DNA of 32,837 nucleotides from assembly GCA_031279555.1 (NCBI GenBank), contig JAITIK010000050.1, positions 1 through 32,837 on the forward strand. Reading direction: 5' to 3'. The notes below the pieces were generated by a model, which was given only the letters and a program-made list of their open reading frames with translations, did no database searches and was not told the DNA's origin. Source of the DNA: Treponema sp. (lineage in GTDB: Bacteria; Spirochaetota; Spirochaetia; Treponematales; Breznakiellaceae). The translations under genes and the position numbers were made by a program. This document shows positions 15,036-22,787 of the stretch, piece after piece. Each line of letters opens with the position of its first letter. Position 1 is the first letter of the stretch.

Positions 15036-15065
15036 ATAATACCACAAAAAAAACAAGCTTGGCAA
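15036..15065 (-). promoter_or_regulatory. Promoter of the Rpn-family gene
   Basis: On the minus strand TTGCCA (15065-15060), an 18-nt spacer with a T run, and TATTAT (15041-15036) precede the start codon by about 24 nt. The same arrangement, with nearly the same bases, stands before the second copy at 32715-32743, which supports it as a real promoter. Confidence 0.7.
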
Positions 15066-15327
15066 TAAATCGCATAAATTTTATAGACTGCGCATTCACC
15101 GCCGTCAGCCGGTCGACTCCTCCAGCGGAGGCTCATTGAAACTTCACAAAGTTTATCGTGACAACCTCACGAGCCTCGCGCCTGCGCGCCGCTGGAACCG
15201 TGTGGCGGTGTGCTAATGATGCTTCCAGTATGCCCGCGTTTCACCAAGATATAATTCAACGAAAAATACATCTGCTAAAGTGGACAACCTGGCGGATATA
15301 CGGGGCGGTATAATTGCGTATAAAACG

Positions 15328-15356
15328 CGAACATGCGTTCAGCGAACATGCGTTCG
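15328..15356. repeat. Tandem palindromic 14-mers resembling SOS (Cheo) boxes
   Basis: GCGAACATGCGTTC occurs twice with a 15-bp period. Each copy fits 13 of 14 positions of the Gram-positive LexA/DinR consensus CGAACRNRYGTTYC; the mismatch is the last base. A TATAAT at 15309-15314 lies just before. The stretch 15066-15380 contains no gene. The boxes are 263 nt upstream of the promoter of the minus-strand nuclease gene, too far for simple repression. Confidence 0.45.
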
Positions 15357-15380
15357 GGTTGGTTTTGGGAAAGCCTCAAT

Positions 15381-16718
15381 TTACATAACCCGCGCCCCAA
15401 GCAGGTTCAGAAACCCCGGATAGGTGACATCGGCGGATTCGGCGCCGCGTATCTCAAGATCGCCCGCAACGCCCAATCCCATCGCCGCTAACGCCATCAC
15501 CACCCGATGATCCCCGTGACCGTCAACCGCGCCGCCGGACGGCGCTCTTGGCGGCGTGTCGCCCCGGATGACAAGACCGTCAGGCATTTCCCTGCACTGG
15601 ACGCCGAACTTGCCGAGTTCTTGCGCCATGACCGCGATCCGATCCGTTTCTTTGATGCGCGCGTGAGCCACATTGGTCAGGCAGGTCTCGCCTTCGGCGA
15701 AAGCCGCAAGCGCGGCCATGACAGGCAGCAAGTCGGGTGTGGCGTTAAGATCAAAGACGCCGGCGTTCAATTTTTTCGCGCTTCCGTTTCTAGAAACCGC
15801 GACTTCCCAATCGCCGGACATTCCCTTGGTTCGCTTCCATGCGACCGAAACGCCCATGCGGGCGATCATGTCGAAGAACGTCTTGTCTCCCTGGGTGTCA
15901 TGGGGATCGAGCCCCAGCAGCGTGACGGATCCGCCGCTGATGATCGCCGCCGCGGCCGGAAACGCGGCTGAGGAGAAATCCGCGGGAACGCTCCCATTCA
16001 TGGGCTTGTAAACCGCGCCGCCCGGTATACGGAAATGGGAATAATCCGCGTTTTTTTCGTATGGTACGCCTTGGGCGTCAAGGTAGGAGAGCGTCATGTC
16101 GATGTAGGGCTTTTCATTGAGAAGGGGAACATCAATACTGGTGACGCGGCCTTTTTGCGCAAGCGGCGCGGCTAAAAGCAAGGCGGAAAGGTACTGGCTT
16201 GTGGGACACTCGATCCGGCATGTTCCGCCCTTCCATGGGCCCCGCACCATTATAGGTATGCAGCCGTTAGCCGCCGATGTTACCGCAGCCCCAAGCGACT
16301 CCAAGGCGGACAGGAGATTCGCCGCGCTTCGCCGCGCGATCTGTTCATCGCCGGTGAAGGCGCGGGGCGTGGCGCCGAGCGCGGCTATGGCGAGCGCCAG
16401 AAACAACGTGGTGCCGGAATTGCCCACGTCCAGAACCGCGTCTTGCGGCGCGGAGCGATTGCTGGCGAATGAAAAGCCGGTTGTGGAACGGGCTGCTGTA
16501 CCTTGGACGATCCAGCGTTCCGGTTTTTCCAGTATATTCGCGCCAAGCGCCTTGCATACGGCAAGGCAGGAACGGGCATCCAAGGAATAGAGCGGACGCT
16601 CAATGCGTGAAACGCCGTCCGCCAATGAGGCGACAAGCAGCCGCCGTATGGTATGAGACTTTGACGCCGGTACGCGAACGACGCCGGAAAATGTATGCGG
16701 GATGATAAGGGCTTGCAC
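15381..16718 (-). CDS. aroA: 3-phosphoshikimate 1-carboxyvinyltransferase (EPSP synthase)
   Basis: The enzyme joins shikimate-3-phosphate and phosphoenolpyruvate to make EPSP, the sixth step of chorismate synthesis, in the cytoplasm. The 445-residue sequence has the N-terminal V-P-A-S-K-S-H-T-I-R (K20, S21, R25 bind substrates), D-V-G-N-S-G-T-T-L-F-L, P-T-S-Q-Y-L-S-A-L, the catalytic Asp in N-A-T-P-D-L-L-P-V, and R-I-K-E-T-D-R-I. The start is GTG 16718; no clear Shine-Dalgarno sequence precedes it, so the start is less certain than the gene. marC lies 73 nt upstream on the same strand. The other shikimate genes are not in the window. T. pallidum lacks this pathway, so its presence points to a metabolically richer treponeme. 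Confidence 0.93.
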   Translation of the reverse strand: MQALIIPHTFSGVVRVPASKSHTIRRLLVASLADGVSRIERPLYSLDARSCLAVCKALGANILEKPERWIVQGTAARSTTGFSFASNRSAPQDAVLDVGNSGTTLFLALAIAALGATPRAFTGDEQIARRSAANLLSALESLGAAVTSAANGCIPIMVRGPWKGGTCRIECPTSQYLSALLLAAPLAQKGRVTSIDVPLLNEKPYIDMTLSYLDAQGVPYEKNADYSHFRIPGGAVYKPMNGSVPADFSSAAFPAAAAIISGGSVTLLGLDPHDTQGDKTFFDMIARMGVSVAWKRTKGMSGDWEVAVSRNGSAKKLNAGVFDLNATPDLLPVMAALAAFAEGETCLTNVAHARIKETDRIAVMAQELGKFGVQCREMPDGLVIRGDTPPRAPSGGAVDGHGDHRVVMALAAMGLGVAGDLEIRGAESADVTYPGFLNLLGARVM

Positions 16719-16791
16719 AGAGGAATCATAGCATGAAAACAGGAAAGAAGGAAGGGGCCGCCGGATTTAGGCGGGATGCGGACAGACCGCG

Positions 16792-17412
16792 TTATATAAC
16801 GCCGAGAGACACGAGTCCGTTGTAAATGAGTTGAACCGCAAACCCTGCGAGGATAAGCCCCATTATTTTTTCCATGACCGCTATGCCCATGACCCCAAGA
16901 ACACGGAGGATTAAGGCGCTTGATCTGAGAACCGCGAACATGCACAGAAGTCCAATGAGCAGGGCGGGGAGCAATGTCAGCGCGGTGGACAACCACGGGT
17001 TGTCGCCGGATGCGTAAGTCATTATCACGGTGAGCAGTCCAGGTCCCGCAATCATGGGGATAGCCAGAGGGAAGAGGGCGACAAAACTGGCGCGCGTTTC
17101 TTCTTCTTTGGAGGGCGGCGGACGGTTCGTTCCGGGTTTGCTGTAGATCATGCCAAACGCGATGAGAAAGAAGAGAATGCCTCCTGATATGTAAAACGCG
17201 CCCGGTTTGATGCCGAAAAAGTCAAGGATGAATTTTCCGGCCACAAGGAATACGCCTAACACCAGTCCCGCAAGCAGAATGGCTTCTGTTATAATGCGAT
17301 TGCGCGTCTTTATATCGTATGAGGATGTGATCGATAGAAAAGGCGGAATAATCCCGATGGGATCCATCACCAACAGAATGGTGAGAAGAATCTGAAAAAA
17401 ACCATGTTCCAT
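16792..17412 (-). CDS. MarC-family integral membrane protein
   Basis: The 206-residue protein has about six hydrophobic segments. The family signature at the start is F-F-Q-I-L-L-T-I-L-L-V-M-D-P-I-G-I-I-P-P-F, then A-F-Y-I-S-G-G-I-L-F-F-L-I-A-F-G-M-I, then P-L-A-I-P-M-I-A-G-P-G-L-L-T-V-I-M. Length and motif order match the MarC/UPF0056 family, inner-membrane proteins of unknown activity once wrongly linked to multiple antibiotic resistance. The central loop is charged (P-S-K-E-E-E-T-R). It is followed by aroA on the same strand. The ribosome-binding site is weak. Confidence 0.85.
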   Translation of the reverse strand: MEHGFFQILLTILLVMDPIGIIPPFLSITSSYDIKTRNRIITEAILLAGLVLGVFLVAGKFILDFFGIKPGAFYISGGILFFLIAFGMIYSKPGTNRPPPSKEEETRASFVALFPLAIPMIAGPGLLTVIMTYASGDNPWLSTALTLLPALLIGLLCMFAVLRSSALILRVLGVMGIAVMEKIMGLILAGFAVQLIYNGLVSLGVI

Positions 17413-17461
17413 ATACGCCTGCCTGTGTTCGCTCGCTGCGGTTTTTATTTTTTTACTTGAG

Positions 17462-17492
17462 GCTGTTCCAAAACTTCAGCGCTTGGAACAGC
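17462..17492. terminator. Perfect 10-bp inverted repeat between pheS and marC
   Basis: GCTGTTCCAA (17462-17471) and TTGGAACAGC (17483-17492) form a stable stem with an 11-nt loop. It lies downstream of pheS and just upstream of marC on the minus strand. No T run follows on either strand, so it may be a Rho-aided terminator or a processing stem. Confidence 0.4.
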
Positions 17493-17638
17493 TTCTTATC
17501 CTATCCTAACCAATCGGGTTTTGGTACAAACTCGCTTTATAAAATGCGATCCCCCGCCGCGCTGAAGGATGGAGAGGGATGTTTTGCCGCTCATGCCTGC
17601 CGCCCTGTTTAGGGCCGCCCATTGAGGGCGCGTTCCGC

Positions 17639-19240
17639 TTACGCCGTGCGCCGCAACCGCGCCTGCTCAATATCGCAACTGAAAAGCTCCCGCAGATCGT
17701 TCAAGCCGAGCGCCATCAGCGCCATGCGGTCGATGCCTATGCCCCACGCCGCGACAGGCGTATGCACGCCGAGCGACGCCGTAACTTCCGGGCGAAAGAT
17801 GCCTGAGCCGCCAAGCTCAAACCAGCCGAGCGTAGGATGTTTGATATGCACTTCCACCGAAGGCTCCGTGAAGGGGAAATAGCCCGGCGCATATTTCACC
17901 TCTTTCGCGCCGGCGACCTCAACGGCGAACATTTCAAGAAAGCCAAGCAGGGTGCGGAGGTTCACCTCGTCGCCCAACACTATGCCTTCGGTTTGATAGA
18001 AGTCGGACAGATGAGTCGCGTCCACACGGTCGTAGCGGAAACACCGGAGCATTCCAAAGTACTTGCCCGGAATCTTCGCGTGGGGCAGGGTTTTCGCGGA
18101 CATGACGGTTCCTTGACTGCGGAGTATGAGCCGTTTGGTGAACTCGCGGTCAAAGGCGTAGCTCCAGCCCCGGCTGCCCGTATCGCCGCCGTTTTCGTGC
18201 GCCGCCGCGACCTGCGAAAGCCACGGCTCCTCAATACATCGCGCGTAGTGCGGTTCGGTGATGCGGTACACGTCATGGATGTCCCGCGCCGAATGGAATT
18301 GAGGCATAAAAAGCGCGTCCGAATTCCAAAATTCGGTCTCCACGAGGGGCCCGTCAAATTCCTCAAAACCCAGTGACACGAGTTTGTCCTTCACGTCCTC
18401 AAGGAATTTCGCATAGGGATTCACGCGTCCCGGTATAAGGCGAGTGGGCGGCACATGCACGTTGTAAGCGCGGAACGTCGCAGTTTTCCACGCGCCGGTT
18501 TCAAGCATGTCCGGCGTGAGGGCGCCGGTTTCCTCTCCGGTAAGCCCGGCTCGCTCAAGAGCCGCGGCGACGGCGTCTCGTTCTTCGGAAAAGCCGAAAA
18601 CAACGGTTTCGCGGTCGAATTCGCGGAACGCCGCGCCGCTTGCGCCGCGTTTTTTCGCAATGCCGGCGACAGCCGCCCTCTCTTCGGCGGAAAGCCCCGT
18701 AGCCGCAATGACGCCGCTTTCCGCGGCTTTGTCGAGTAGCCTGCGGATGAGCGCGAGGCGTTCCGCAGCCGCGCCAGAGGCGGGGCGTCCGTTTTGCGAC
18801 TTGTCCCCAGGATAGGCGTACGCGATCCGCTTGTCGTCGCCCATAGCGAGAACGCCCAGTTTGGAAAGCGACCCAAACGCGCTGCCCGCGTCTTTATTGT
18901 CAAGGCGCAACGTAGCGGCGATTTCAGGCAGGCTCATGCCCTGTTGTATCCTGACCAGTTCTATGATCCGCTCTTCGGGCGTCCCCTGTTCCTTCCATCG
19001 CTTGCCCAAATCGGTCAATTCAAAAAACACGGCGGTCTCACGGCGAATTTCCCGCGCCAAGCCTTTGCCTGCAAGCCAGGAAAGCGCCTGATTGCCGTTT
19101 CCGCTCTTAAGATTGAGGTCTTTCTCAACCTTGTCAACAAACAGTTCATCGCCTTTCTTATAAAAGAGAATGATCTTCATCTCCAGCGGGTGAAGGTTTT
19201 TTATCGCCGCATCAGCCGCTGTTGTCGTGTCAGTATTCAT
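17639..19240 (-). CDS. pheS: Phenylalanine--tRNA ligase alpha subunit, archaeal/eukaryal type
   Basis: The 533-residue protein charges tRNA-Phe as part of the alpha2-beta2 enzyme. The start at 19240 has GGAG 6 nt upstream. The N-terminal third carries winged-helix-like repeats (A-L-S-W-L-A-G-K-G-L, L-V-R-I-Q-Q-G-M-S-L-P-E-I). The class II catalytic domain follows: H-P-x-P motifs of the bacterial type are absent, while motif 2 reads C-F-R-Y-D-R-V-D-A-T-H-L-S-D-F-Y-Q-T-E-G and motif 3 reads G-I-G-I-D-R-M-A-L-M-A-L-G-L-N-D-L-R. Bacterial PheS is about 330-350 residues; this length and these motifs fit the archaeal/eukaryal class, known to have been acquired by spirochaetes. The beta subunit is not adjacent, so pheS and pheT are split. 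Confidence 0.92.
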   Translation of the reverse strand: MNTDTTTAADAAIKNLHPLEMKIILFYKKGDELFVDKVEKDLNLKSGNGNQALSWLAGKGLAREIRRETAVFFELTDLGKRWKEQGTPEERIIELVRIQQGMSLPEIAATLRLDNKDAGSAFGSLSKLGVLAMGDDKRIAYAYPGDKSQNGRPASGAAAERLALIRRLLDKAAESGVIAATGLSAEERAAVAGIAKKRGASGAAFREFDRETVVFGFSEERDAVAAALERAGLTGEETGALTPDMLETGAWKTATFRAYNVHVPPTRLIPGRVNPYAKFLEDVKDKLVSLGFEEFDGPLVETEFWNSDALFMPQFHSARDIHDVYRITEPHYARCIEEPWLSQVAAAHENGGDTGSRGWSYAFDREFTKRLILRSQGTVMSAKTLPHAKIPGKYFGMLRCFRYDRVDATHLSDFYQTEGIVLGDEVNLRTLLGFLEMFAVEVAGAKEVKYAPGYFPFTEPSVEVHIKHPTLGWFELGGSGIFRPEVTASLGVHTPVAAWGIGIDRMALMALGLNDLRELFSCDIEQARLRRTA

Positions 19241-19275
19241 ACTATCTCCAGCGCTTCTAATAATAGCAGATTTTT

Positions 19276-19650
19276 ATGGCGGATGCAAGGCGGCGCGGCG
19301 CCTCATTGAAAAAGCGCGCCAGAAAAGACCACGCCTCAGCCGGACGTCGAAAAGACCACGTCGAATGGCTCGTAAACGCCGAAATCGCCGGCCTTGATTG
19401 GGAGAAGCCCCAAAATCTGCCTCCCCGTGAAATGCTGACGGAAGGACTGCTGGCGGCCGCCTTGCAGGATGCGCCCACGCATATCACAAAATTCCACCGC
19501 GAACTGTTGACCTCGCTTTCTGCGTCAAGGCTGCGGGCAACGGTTGGGAGATTGTAAAATATTTACCCGCCAGACTCAAAACCGGAGCGCAGGGCGCGGA
19601 AGTCTGCCGCGCCGCCCTGGAATCGCTGGAAAAGACAAAACACATTGCAG
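19276..19650 (+). pseudogene. Remnant with DUF4116-like segment, frameshifted
   Basis: ATG 19276 opens 93 codons (W-L-V-N-A-E-I-A-G-L-D-W-E-K...L-L-A-A-A-L-Q-D-A-P-T-H-I) without a ribosome-binding site. Near 19505 a different frame continues A-F-C-V-K-A-A-G-N-G-W-E-I-V-K-Y-L-P-A-R-L-K-T...E-V-C-R-A-A-L-E-S, which resembles one unit of the DUF4116 repeats seen in large treponemal proteins. No single frame covers both. I read it as a decayed gene with low confidence. The stretch 19650-20060 has a further open frame (M-H-G-G-G-Q-V-L-V-S-V-A) that I do not recognise. Confidence 0.3.
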
Positions 19651-20060
19651 GCTATGGAGGGTTTGGGCGCAAGCCTTGTCCCGCCTTTTTTCAGCAGGCG
19701 GGAGCCGTCCGCATCGGCTCGGCGCGAACTTTTTTATGCATGGCGGCGGACAGGTTTTGGTGTCCGTCGCCTGCCCGTGCCACGACACCAAGTCGTTTTT
19801 TGAACAGGCCGGTTCCGGTATGCAGGCGTACCGGGAAGGTTGCAACTGCCTGAACTCGCGGGTTATCAACAACCTGGGCTTTGTCCTCTACGCAAGGGAA
19901 ACGGAAGTTTCCTTCTGCTGGCAGGTAAAAATTGGCGGTTTCCCCAAAAATGGCCGCTTCGCGCCCTTGCTATAACCCTTCAGGACGCCGCGCCACGATT
20001 ACACGCATATTGTAAAGAATGAAATTATCAGAGGTTATTCATAAATTTTTTAAATTAGAG

Positions 20061-20089
20061 TTGACATAAATCGTATTGTGTGGTATATT
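20061..20089 (+). promoter_or_regulatory. Strong promoter before tRNA-Thr and the rpmG-nusG cluster
   Basis: TTGACA (20061-20066), a 17-nt spacer and TATATT (20084-20089), one mismatch from the full consensus, lie 12 nt before the tRNA. The sequence just upstream is AT-rich, like an UP element. Transcription may read on through rpmG, tRNA-Trp, secE and nusG. Confidence 0.85.
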
Positions 20090-20101
20090 ACTTTCAATCT
20101 T

Positions 20102-20174
20102 GCCCTTGTAGCTCAGTCGGCAGAGCATATCCATGGTAAGGATAAGGTCAACGGTTCGATTCCGTTCGAGGGCT
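20102..20174 (+). tRNA. tRNA-Thr (anticodon GGT)
   Basis: The acceptor stem GCCCTTG (20102-20108) pairs with CGAGGGC (20167-20173), one wobble pair, with discriminator T. The anticodon stem TATCC/GGATA closes the loop ATGGTAA with GGT at 20135-20137, which reads ACC/ACT. The D arm (AGCTCAGTCGGCAGAGC) and the T arm with TTCGATT are standard. CCA is not encoded. Confidence 0.95.
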
Positions 20175-20253
20175 TGTTGATAGTATGAAAGGAATCTCCG
20201 AAAGCGTCAACCGGATGGGGCGGCGGTGATTTCCACTATAACTGGAGGAAGGT

Positions 20254-20427
20254 ATGGCGACAAAGAAAACGGCGATTGAACTTATTGCGCTTCAGTGCAG
20301 CGAATGTAAACGGAAGAATTATACAACTAAAAAAAACAGACGGAATTCTCAGGAAAAATTTGAATTCAGCAAGTATTGTCCTTTCGACCGTAAGCACACC
20401 ATTCATAAGGAAACAAAAATCAAGTGA
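20254..20427 (+). CDS. rpmG: 50S ribosomal protein L33
   Basis: The 57-residue basic protein starts at ATG 20254 with GGAGGAAGG just before it. It reads A-L-Q-C-S-E-C-K-R-K-N-Y-T-T-K-K-N-R-R, then F-S-K-Y-C-P-F-D-R-K-H-T-I-H-K-E-T-K, the normal L33 layout. The first C-x-x-C pair is kept. In the second, C-P-F-D replaces C-P-x-C, so only three zinc-binding Cys remain and Asp could be the fourth ligand. It lies between tRNA-Thr and tRNA-Trp, ahead of secE, the usual bacterial order. Confidence 0.95.
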   Translation: MATKKTAIELIALQCSECKRKNYTTKKNRRNSQEKFEFSKYCPFDRKHTIHKETKIK

Positions 20428-20529
20428 GGTTGTTTCAAAGTCCGGTAGTTTTGGAACAGTTTCAAACAATTGGCTTCTAAAATTTGTAGTTTGAAAGTTT
20501 TTCAGATGAGTTTTGTCTGAAATTTTTCT

Positions 20530-20602
20530 AGGCCAGTAGCTCTAATGGTAGAGCGTCGGTCTCCAAAACCGAATGTTGTGGGTTCGAGTCCTACCTGGCC
20601 TG
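20530..20602 (+). tRNA. tRNA-Trp (anticodon CCA)
   Basis: The acceptor stem AGGCCAG (20530-20536) pairs with CTGGCCT (20595-20601), discriminator G as expected for bacterial tRNA-Trp. The anticodon loop CTCCAAA holds CCA at 20563-20565 and is closed by a CGGT/ACCG stem. The T loop is TTCGAGT. No separate promoter is evident, so it is probably processed from the rpmG-secE transcript. Confidence 0.95.
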
Positions 20603-20675
20603 TTCGCGCCTTCAAGTGTCCGCGTGGATACAAGTTCTTGCTCTTTGCAAGGATTGAAACTGAAAAGAGGTTCCC

Positions 20676-20876
20676 ATGGAAACGACAAAGAAAAAAGAAA
20701 ATAAACTCGTTGCTTTTGCAAAAGAATCTTACGCGGAGCTCCGCAAGGTGGTATGGCCCAGCAAAGAAGACGTGATCAGTTCCGTGAAGGTTGTCATTAT
20801 TTCAACTGTTATTATTGCGGGCGTATTGGGATTGATTGATGTGCTGTTGCTTCTCGGCGTACAGGCGATATTTTAA
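20676..20876 (+). CDS. secE: Preprotein translocase subunit SecE
   Basis: The 66-residue protein has a charged N-terminus and the signature F-A-K-E-S-Y-A-E-L-R-K-V-V-W-P-S-K-E-D. One membrane helix follows (V-K-V-V-I-I-S-T-V-I-I-A-G-V-L-G-L-I-D-V). This is the minimal single-span SecE of most bacteria. It clamps SecY in the SecYEG channel of the inner membrane. GAGG precedes the ATG. It sits between tRNA-Trp and nusG as in most bacteria. Confidence 0.95.
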   Translation: METTKKKENKLVAFAKESYAELRKVVWPSKEDVISSVKVVIISTVIIAGVLGLIDVLLLLGVQAIF

Positions 20877-20976
20877 TAATTTTCATATATATGTGGTTAG
20901 CGTGGAGCCAAAGAAGTCGCTCTGGTTGCCATAAGGCGGACCGGCGGCGGCTTGCGGCTAAAAAAAAAGGACAAAC

Positions 20977-21534
20977 ATGGCTACAGGTTGGTATATCCTT
21001 CATGTCTACTTTGGATTTGAACGTAGAATAGAAAAAACTATCCGTATGATGATTGATTCCGGGGAGCTTGACAAGAACATCGTTCGGGATGTCAAAACCC
21101 CTTCTGAAACTACGGTGGAAATCAAGGATGGGAAGAAGCGCACTCAAACTCGGCTGATACTTCCAGGCTATATGCTGATTGAATTGGATCTTCCTGATGA
21201 TAATTGGAAGACTACATGTCAAAAGATACGGCAAATTCAGGGCGTCACCGGTTTTGTTGGAACCCCTGTCGCGAAAAAGCCCCAGCCTCTGCCCTCAGAG
21301 GAGGCGCGTTCCATCCTACAGAAGTCCGGCGACATCAAAGGAGAGCGCTTCGTCCACGCCCGCCAGTCGTTTTCCGAAGGCGAACAGGTCAAGATCGTTG
21401 ACGGACCCTTTGAATCGTTTACCGGCGTTATTGAAGAGATCGATTCGGCGCGGAACAAACTCAAGGTTATGGTGGGCATCTTCGGCAGAAATACGCCGGT
21501 TGAAGTGGATTTGTTGCAAGTGGAAAAGGTGTAA
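20977..21534 (+). CDS. nusG: Transcription termination/antitermination factor NusG
   Basis: The 185-residue protein has an NGN domain (G-W-Y-I-L-H-V-Y-F-G-F-E-R-R-I-E...L-P-G-Y-M-L-I-E-L-D, then G-V-T-G-F-V-G). A C-terminal KOW domain follows (G-E-Q-V-K-I-V-D-G-P-F-E-S-F-T-G-V-I-E-E-I-D, then I-F-G-R-N-T-P-V-E-V-D). It binds the RNA polymerase clamp and links it to Rho or the ribosome. The region around residues 40-65 (V-K-T-P-S-E-T-T-V-E-I-K-D-G-K-K-R-T) is longer than the E. coli loop. AAAGGA precedes the ATG. Confidence 0.95.
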   Translation: MATGWYILHVYFGFERRIEKTIRMMIDSGELDKNIVRDVKTPSETTVEIKDGKKRTQTRLILPGYMLIELDLPDDNWKTTCQKIRQIQGVTGFVGTPVAKKPQPLPSEEARSILQKSGDIKGERFVHARQSFSEGEQVKIVDGPFESFTGVIEEIDSARNKLKVMVGIFGRNTPVEVDLLQVEKV

Positions 21535-21537
21535 GCA

Positions 21538-21622
21538 GGGGAGACTGGTTGGCGGGATCATCGTATGATCTGCGCTTTCTCCCTTTTTATAGAAAAGTAG
21601 GAGAGGGGGCGTACGCTCCCTC
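21538..21622 (+). promoter_or_regulatory. Terminator-like structure and leader hairpins between nusG and rplK
   Basis: GGGGAGA (21538-21544) can pair with TTTCTCCC (21576-21583), followed directly by five T (21584-21588), enclosing the perfect hairpin GATCAT-CGT-ATGATC (21556-21570). This begins 3 nt after the nusG stop and has the form of an intrinsic terminator or attenuator. A second stem, GAGGGGGC/GCTCCCTC with loop GTAC (21603-21622), lies in the rplK leader, where L1 autoregulates the L11-L1 operon in other bacteria. I cannot identify a specific L1 site. Confidence 0.5.
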
Positions 21623-21681
21623 GCCAGATGTGAAAAATCGCAAGCCTGCAAACTATCACATCACACTACAAAGGAGAATAT

Positions 21682-22113
21682 ATGGCAAAGAAAAAAATTG
21701 CCGCCCTGATTAAGTTGCAATGCCCTGCTGGTAAAGCGACGCCCGCTCCGCCCGTAGGTCCTGCGCTTGGTCCGCATGGGGTAAGCGCTCCTCAGTTTGT
21801 CCAGCAGTTCAACGACAGGACAAAGTCTATGGAGGCTGGTCTTGTAATACCGGTGGTTATCACAGTGTATACGGACAAGACATTTACTTTTATTCTCAAG
21901 ACGCCGCCCGCGTCGGTGTTGATCAAGAAGGCGGTGGGAATTGAGAAGGGGTCGCATGAGCCGCACAAATCCAAGGTTGGCAAACTTTCCAAGGCGAAAT
22001 TGGAAGAAATCGCCAAGATGAAGGCGCCTGACTTGTCGGCGACAGAGCTTGAAGGCGCGAAAAAGATCATAGCGGGTACCGCCCGTTCCATGGGCGTTGA
22101 GGTGGAAAAATGA
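21682..22113 (+). CDS. rplK: 50S ribosomal protein L11
   Basis: The 143-residue protein starts after AAAGGAG. It carries the L11 N-terminal signature ([24 protein letters not shown]) and the C-terminal rRNA-binding domain ([12 protein letters not shown]...A-R-S-M-G-V-E-V). It binds 23S rRNA at the GTPase-associated centre. Position 9-10 of E. coli numbering is Q-C, not the usual Q-I/V, a small change in a well-conserved strand. The stop overlaps the rplA start (ATGA). Confidence 0.96.
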   Translation: MAKKKIAALIKLQCPAGKATPAPPVGPALGPHGVSAPQFVQQFNDRTKSMEAGLVIPVVITVYTDKTFTFILKTPPASVLIKKAVGIEKGSHEPHKSKVGKLSKAKLEEIAKMKAPDLSATELEGAKKIIAGTARSMGVEVEK

Positions 22114-22787
22114 AGCGTGGCAAAAAATACCGCGAGGCGGTCAGAAAATACGATCCTGCGACAATTTATGAACCGAAAGCCGCGTTTGATCTGATTAAAA
22201 CAATGACATTCGCCGCATTTGACGAGACCATTGATCTTTCGGTAAAGCTCCGCCTGAAGAAGAGCCAGTCTGTGCGCGATACGGTGGTGCTTCCCCATCA
22301 GTTTAAGACTGAAAAGCGAGTGCTGGTGTTCTGCAAACCCGAAAAGGAAACCGAGGCGAAGGAAGCGGGCGCATCTTATGTCGGCGCCGACGACCTTATC
22401 GAAAAGGTGAAGGGCGGCTGGCTTGATTTTGATGTCGCGGTCGCCACGCCGGACATGATGAAAGACGTCGGCAAGCTCGGCATGGTGCTGGGGCGCCGCG
22501 GGCTTATGCCTAATCCCAAGACCGGAACCGTCACCTTTGATCTCAAAGGAGCGCTCGCGGAGCTTAAAAAGGGACGCACCGAATTCCGTGCGGACAAAAC
22601 CGGCGTTGTCCATCTTGCTATCGGCAAGGTGAGCATGGACAGCGACAAACTGGCGGAAAACGCGAAAACCGTTGTCGCGGAAATCAAACGAAAGAAGCCT
22701 GCCGATGCGAAGGGTGAGTTTATTCTCTCCGTTTCGGTCGCGTCAACCATGGGTCCCGGCGTGTGGGTTTCCATTAAGGAGGAATAA
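22110..22787 (+). CDS. rplA: 50S ribosomal protein L1
   Basis: The 225-residue protein has the two-domain L1 pattern: [10 protein letters not shown]...[22 protein letters not shown], then [14 protein letters not shown], and finally [13 protein letters not shown]. It builds the L1 stalk at the E site and usually represses its own operon. It overlaps rplK by four bases and rplJ by one, so the three genes are probably coupled. Confidence 0.96.
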   Translation: MKRGKKYREAVRKYDPATIYEPKAAFDLIKTMTFAAFDETIDLSVKLRLKKSQSVRDTVVLPHQFKTEKRVLVFCKPEKETEAKEAGASYVGADDLIEKVKGGWLDFDVAVATPDMMKDVGKLGMVLGRRGLMPNPKTGTVTFDLKGALAELKKGRTEFRADKTGVVHLAIGKVSMDSDKLAENAKTVVAEIKRKKPADAKGEFILSVSVASTMGPGVWVSIKEE

